This document shows, in pieces, positions 60,651-64,000 of a DNA stretch of 64,000 bases. This stretch comes from Homalodisca vitripennis (Eukaryota; Arthropoda; Insecta; Hemiptera; Cicadellidae). The notes under the pieces were generated by a model. It searched no databases, was not told the origin of the DNA, and saw only the letters and a list, made by a program, of their open reading frames with translations. Every line of letters begins with the position of its first letter. Positions within the stretch are counted from its first letter, which is position 1. A program made the position numbers and the translations under genes. The stretch is from NCBI RefSeq assembly GCF_021130785.1, contig NC_060211.1, positions 24,909,001 to 24,973,000 on the forward strand, read 5' to 3'.

Positions 60651-61503
60651 GAATTGACATTCTTTGTTTGAAGGTTATTTTTGACGATGGAAGGATTGTG
60701 AAGGAAACAGGATTTTTCCGGACATTTGCCATCGTTCAGTGAAACAAGAAATCAGTAACACTACGTTTCAAGATCTACACTCTGATCTCTTCTTCAGGTA
60801 AAGACCTAATTACATAATTACAAACTAGGTTAAAATAAACAAATCATACTAAAGCGTTGTGGCACGCATAAGTCAGGAATCACAACCACCGTGTTGTTTG
60901 TCCACTTCACTAACTCTAAAAACATGTATTTAATAAAAAAACTATACACAACACTAATCATTAAAACTGAACTACAGAATACAGGTCACAATACATCTGC
61001 ATTCGTCTACTCACCACCTACGACTCAATATGGTTTTAAGAAGTTCATCTAGCATGAACCAATAATAACGAAAGGGCCCATTCCTGTCCCCCTTCCTTTT
61101 TATTTCCACCATCTTGGTTTCGTCTGCCGTGACGATTGCCATTGGCTAGTGCCCTCTATCAGTCGTAGGAGGTTAGTAGACGAATGCAGACGTATTGTGA
61201 CCTGTATTCTGTAGTTCAGTTTTAATGATTAGTGTTGTGTATAATTATTTATTAAGTGCATGTTTTTAGAGTTAGTGAAGTTGACAAACAACATGGTGGT
61301 TGTGATTCCTGACTTAGGCGTGCCACAACGCTTTGGTATGATTTGTTTATTTTAACCTAGTTTGTAATAATTATGTATTAGGTTAGTTCTTTACCTGAAG
61401 AAGAGATCAGATTGCAGATCTCAAAACGTAGTGTTACTGATTTCATGTTTCACTGAACGATGGTAAATGTCCGGAAAAATCCTGTTTCCTTCAGAATTGA
61501 CAT
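60651..61503. mobile_element. Foldback element made of two inverted hairpin-bearing units
   Basis: Arms at 60699-61025 and 61161-61493 are near-perfect reverse complements of about 330 bp, separated by a 135-bp spacer. The left side carries an extra tail of about 38 bp (60661-60698, TCTTTGTTTGAAGG... ending GAAGGATTG) that the right side lacks but the 22.2-kb copy shares. A 10-bp direct repeat GAATTGACAT flanks the whole at 60651-60660 and 61494-61503. Each arm contains CTGAAGA-hairpin-(G/A)AAAC (minus 60765-60797, plus 61395-61427). No coding capacity. It lies inside the 2.8-kb intron of the phosphatase gene. Confidence 0.85.
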
Positions 61504-62682
61504 ATTTTAATAATAATTTTATTTTGACACAATACAATGATTGGCTACAATTTGACTCTACCTTGCACCAAAATGTGAAAACATATGTTGATAGTTAGTA
61601 GGCAAATCAATGTCCAGCAAACTGATTCAGATTTGCTCCTAATATTGGTATATTTATTACATATCCCATCTAGGTTTTTAGTAAAAAGTATTAAAAACCA
61701 AACTGTGGAGATTTAAGCAAAGCGTTAGACACATCATGCTTCTAAACACAATTTCTATAGCAATAAATACCATGAATTGAGTATGGATACGACCACTAGT
61801 GATACACTTATCAATTATCTGTCAAAGTCTGAAACCGTGAACTCAATGGCACATGTGGACATTGCATGACGAATAGCTGTTTCACACTTGTGGTAGAGTA
61901 CCACCTTATGACATGATCAATTTTTATATTGAACAGTTTTTATCCAATTAACATGTTCCATTATCACATTCATTTCTTCATGTACAAAAAATGAAAAGAC
62001 AATCTGTTTACCTCTTATTCCTGAATCACTGCTAAAACTTGTATAGCTGAAGTTGTAATACCAGCTACGATTCTCTGCCAAAAACATCAATGTATAACAG
62101 GATTCTTGTGAGGCTACAGAAAGTTATCCTGCTTATTTAATTTACATAGATTTAAAAATTACTGCAGAGGATTAATGCAAAACAAATTGAAACATTCTAT
62201 AGTACTAATATGACACTGGAAACTTTCCACTTTTGATGCATTTAATGAACAAAATAACCAAACAGACAAATACTGGAATGAAATTGTCAGAATGAAATGC
62301 GATGCAAGTGTTGATTACATGTGAATAATTATATTTTCATCAACTCTGATGTGATATTCTGGATTCCATTCACATTAAAGACTAACAACTGCTATTGTAA
62401 GAATTAGAAACCTCCAAACTATTGGTCATACTTGCAGGAGTGATAGATTATTGCTTCAATATTTGTAGAATGGCTTTCACATCATTATCTACTGATAGGA
62501 ATAAATAACCTTTTATTTATCTCTAATAATTAATTGCATAAAGTTTATTTTGATTAGTTACCTTATCTTTTCACAGGTTAAAACAAATCTTAACGTTCTT
62601 TTGCGTTAACCCTGTAAGATACATACAAAATTGAACACTCTGTCCTACTGTGACACAAAATAATAATAATTATTTTATATAT
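61504..62682. other. Intron of HAD phosphatase gene, unique part
   Basis: Part of the 2808-bp intron (60023-62830). No other feature recognised. Confidence 0.6.
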
Positions 62683-62822
62683 GTAAAATCCCATTTTGGG
62701 GAAAGGGCAAAGTTGTAACAGTGACTAAAAAGTTCATTCTATTTCCTAGAAAGGTGTCCCGAATTCCATCCCTCCATCTTTATTCATCAAAAGCTAAACA
62801 GTGTGTACATACTTTTAACTTA
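62683..62822. mobile_element. Fragment of the mariner-like MITE
   Basis: About 140 bp matching the right half of the 16.9-kb MITE (AAATCCCATTTTG, GGGCAAAGTTGTAAC.GTGAC, CCTAGAAAGGTGTCCCG, CCATCCCTCCATCTTTAT), ending at its right TIR. The left part is missing. It ends a few bases from the splice donor of the phosphatase exon. Confidence 0.8.
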
Positions 62823-62830
62823 AAACTTAC

Positions 62831-62942
62831 CATCACAGTCCGACAATACAGTATCAAATGAGTTTAAAAATGTCTCATATTCATTTGACGATAAACTTGA
62901 TAGAGCTTTTAACGCCATCTCTCGCTTTGTGAGATAATTTAT
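62831..62942 (-). CDS. HAD-type phosphatase, first coding exon seen
   Basis: An acceptor TTCTGTTTCAG precedes 62942 and the donor GTAAGTTT follows 62831. The best start is the ATG at 62918-62916, giving 29 full codons ending in FDTVLSDCDG once joined to exon 2. DCDG is HAD motif I, with the nucleophile and acid/base aspartates, at the position usual for this family (about residue 25-30). The 24 bases between acceptor and ATG are open in the same frame, so a further upstream coding exon is possible but not needed; they could be 5' UTR. The exon 1/exon 2 join is in phase 1. No promoter could be recognised. Confidence 0.85.
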
Positions 62943-64000
62943 CTGAAACAGAATATAATCAATTAAAAAATATGATAAATGTTATTGGAAGTATACAATT
63001 AGAAAGAAACCTTCAGATTTAACATAAACACAACTTCTGAGTATTTGGAGTCGCACGAAATCACATACTGTACTTTTATCCTAGTTTTTTTATTATAACA
63101 AACAGGCCCTACACCATTTAAGAGAAATAATAATACCCTTTAACAAGATTGTACTTTTATATATAATTTCAGTATTACATCAAATTTAAACTTCATACAT
63201 TTTCAAGTTTAAAAATTAAATAAATACCGATTTATAAATGTTTGTTATTCCTACTCAACCCTAAGATTCTTATGGCAATAGTCGTGTCTGAACCAGCATT
63301 GTGTGTAATGGACGTATACACATGTCTACTCATTATACTTAGAAGCAATAGATATATGTAATTTAAACTCATATTTAATTATTTTATTAGAACTTTCTTC
63401 TGACATAAACTTGTTGATAAGAACATTATTGAGATCTATAGCAGAACTTCAAATCCTGTCCTTATCATACTAAAGTATTGCCTCCTATTTTTTTTTTTTT
63501 ATAAGAATTTCTCTGACAGGTGCAAGGAGGATATAACAGTATCAGGGCTACTCCTGGGGTCTTTGAAAGACCAAGAAATTCCTTAAACCTCCAAAGTGAA
63601 GCATAAATTGTTGAAAGATGTCACCAAATTGAGCAGCATTTGTGACTTTAAATCTTAATGCAAATTCTATCTAAAAAATAAAATATCTTTTGTATATACA
63701 TGTTTTATTTTATTTAAAAACAGCTGTTGAAATGCAATGACCAATGAATAACAAACAATTACAACTTGGACCTAAGAATATACTTTCCACATGTAAGAAA
63801 GCACAAGCACTCACCAACTAAAATTGATGTAGTTATTTTATTTCTCAACCGGTTTTAAACAAGTTGGTATTGTTAGTTTTATAATTAAATTTGCAACAAA
63901 TAGTTAGTTATTCCTGCTTTTTTAGTGGGATTAACATTTTTTTAGATATTAAAGTTCGACAATTTTAAATGCCACCATTTTGAAATGGAAAGTGATAATA
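62943..64000. other. Upstream of HAD exon: 5' intron or promoter side
   Basis: AT-rich. A T14 run near 63490 and a GGTCTTTGAAAGACC palindrome at about 63558 are the only visible structures. A non-coding first exon may lie here or beyond the window. Confidence 0.4.

Overview
This is AT-rich (roughly two thirds A+T) nuclear DNA from an animal, most likely an insect. Evidence: spliced coding exons with GT-AG borders, a Ty3/gypsy LTR retrotransposon whose primer-binding site fits initiator-tRNA-Met, tRNA-derived SINEs, Tc1/mariner-type miniature elements, CR1/Jockey-type LINE relics and long tandem satellites. The order cannot be fixed from sequence alone. There are no operons, CRISPR arrays, rRNA genes or bacterial-type genes.

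Layout. 1-10.5 kb: AT-rich intergenic DNA with a truncated SINE tail, a degenerate tRNA-like sequence (about 1.3 kb), one unidentified possible coding relic (4.44-4.87 kb) and (TA)n tracts. 10.6-12.7 kb: satellite A (38-bp unit, with a 140-bp higher-order unit in its left part). 14.7-15.7 kb: satellite B (65-bp unit, internally a dimer). 16.9-17.3 kb: TA-flanked mariner-like MITE. 20.0-20.26 kb: relic of a non-LTR retrotransposon reverse transcriptase. 22.2 and 29.0 kb: copies of a dispersed unit that recurs as a large foldback at 60.7-61.5 kb. 24.0-25.4 kb: two further tandem arrays. 26 and 45 kb: TIR elements. 31.9, 41.1 and 41.4 kb: tRNA-derived SINEs. 32.8-40.3 kb: a full-length Ty3/gypsy element on the minus strand. 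54.1-57.0 kb: satellite D (121-bp unit, about 23 copies) running directly into a perfect (C15A)6 tract. 57.7-58.0 kb: a second LINE 3' end.

The only host protein-coding gene I can support is on the minus strand at the right end: two exons (62831-62942 and 59861-60022) of a HAD-superfamily phosphatase of the phosphoglycolate / glycerol-3-phosphate / pyridoxal-phosphate phosphatase type. They join in frame across a 2.8-kb intron that holds a 3 x 104-bp tandem repeat, the 0.8-kb foldback and a MITE fragment. The later exons were not found.

Most notable points: (1) the two 1.1-kb LTRs of the gypsy element differ, as far as I compared them, by short indels and no clear substitution, which suggests a very young insertion in an assembly with residual indel errors, so its frameshifts may not be real; (2) the dispersed unit with inverted arms, a one-sided tail of about 38 bp, a 10-bp flanking direct repeat and a CTGANGA-hairpin-GAAAC motif, which recalls Penelope-like retroelements with hammerhead motifs (hypothesis only); (3) the exact 16-bp-period C15A tract capping satellite D.
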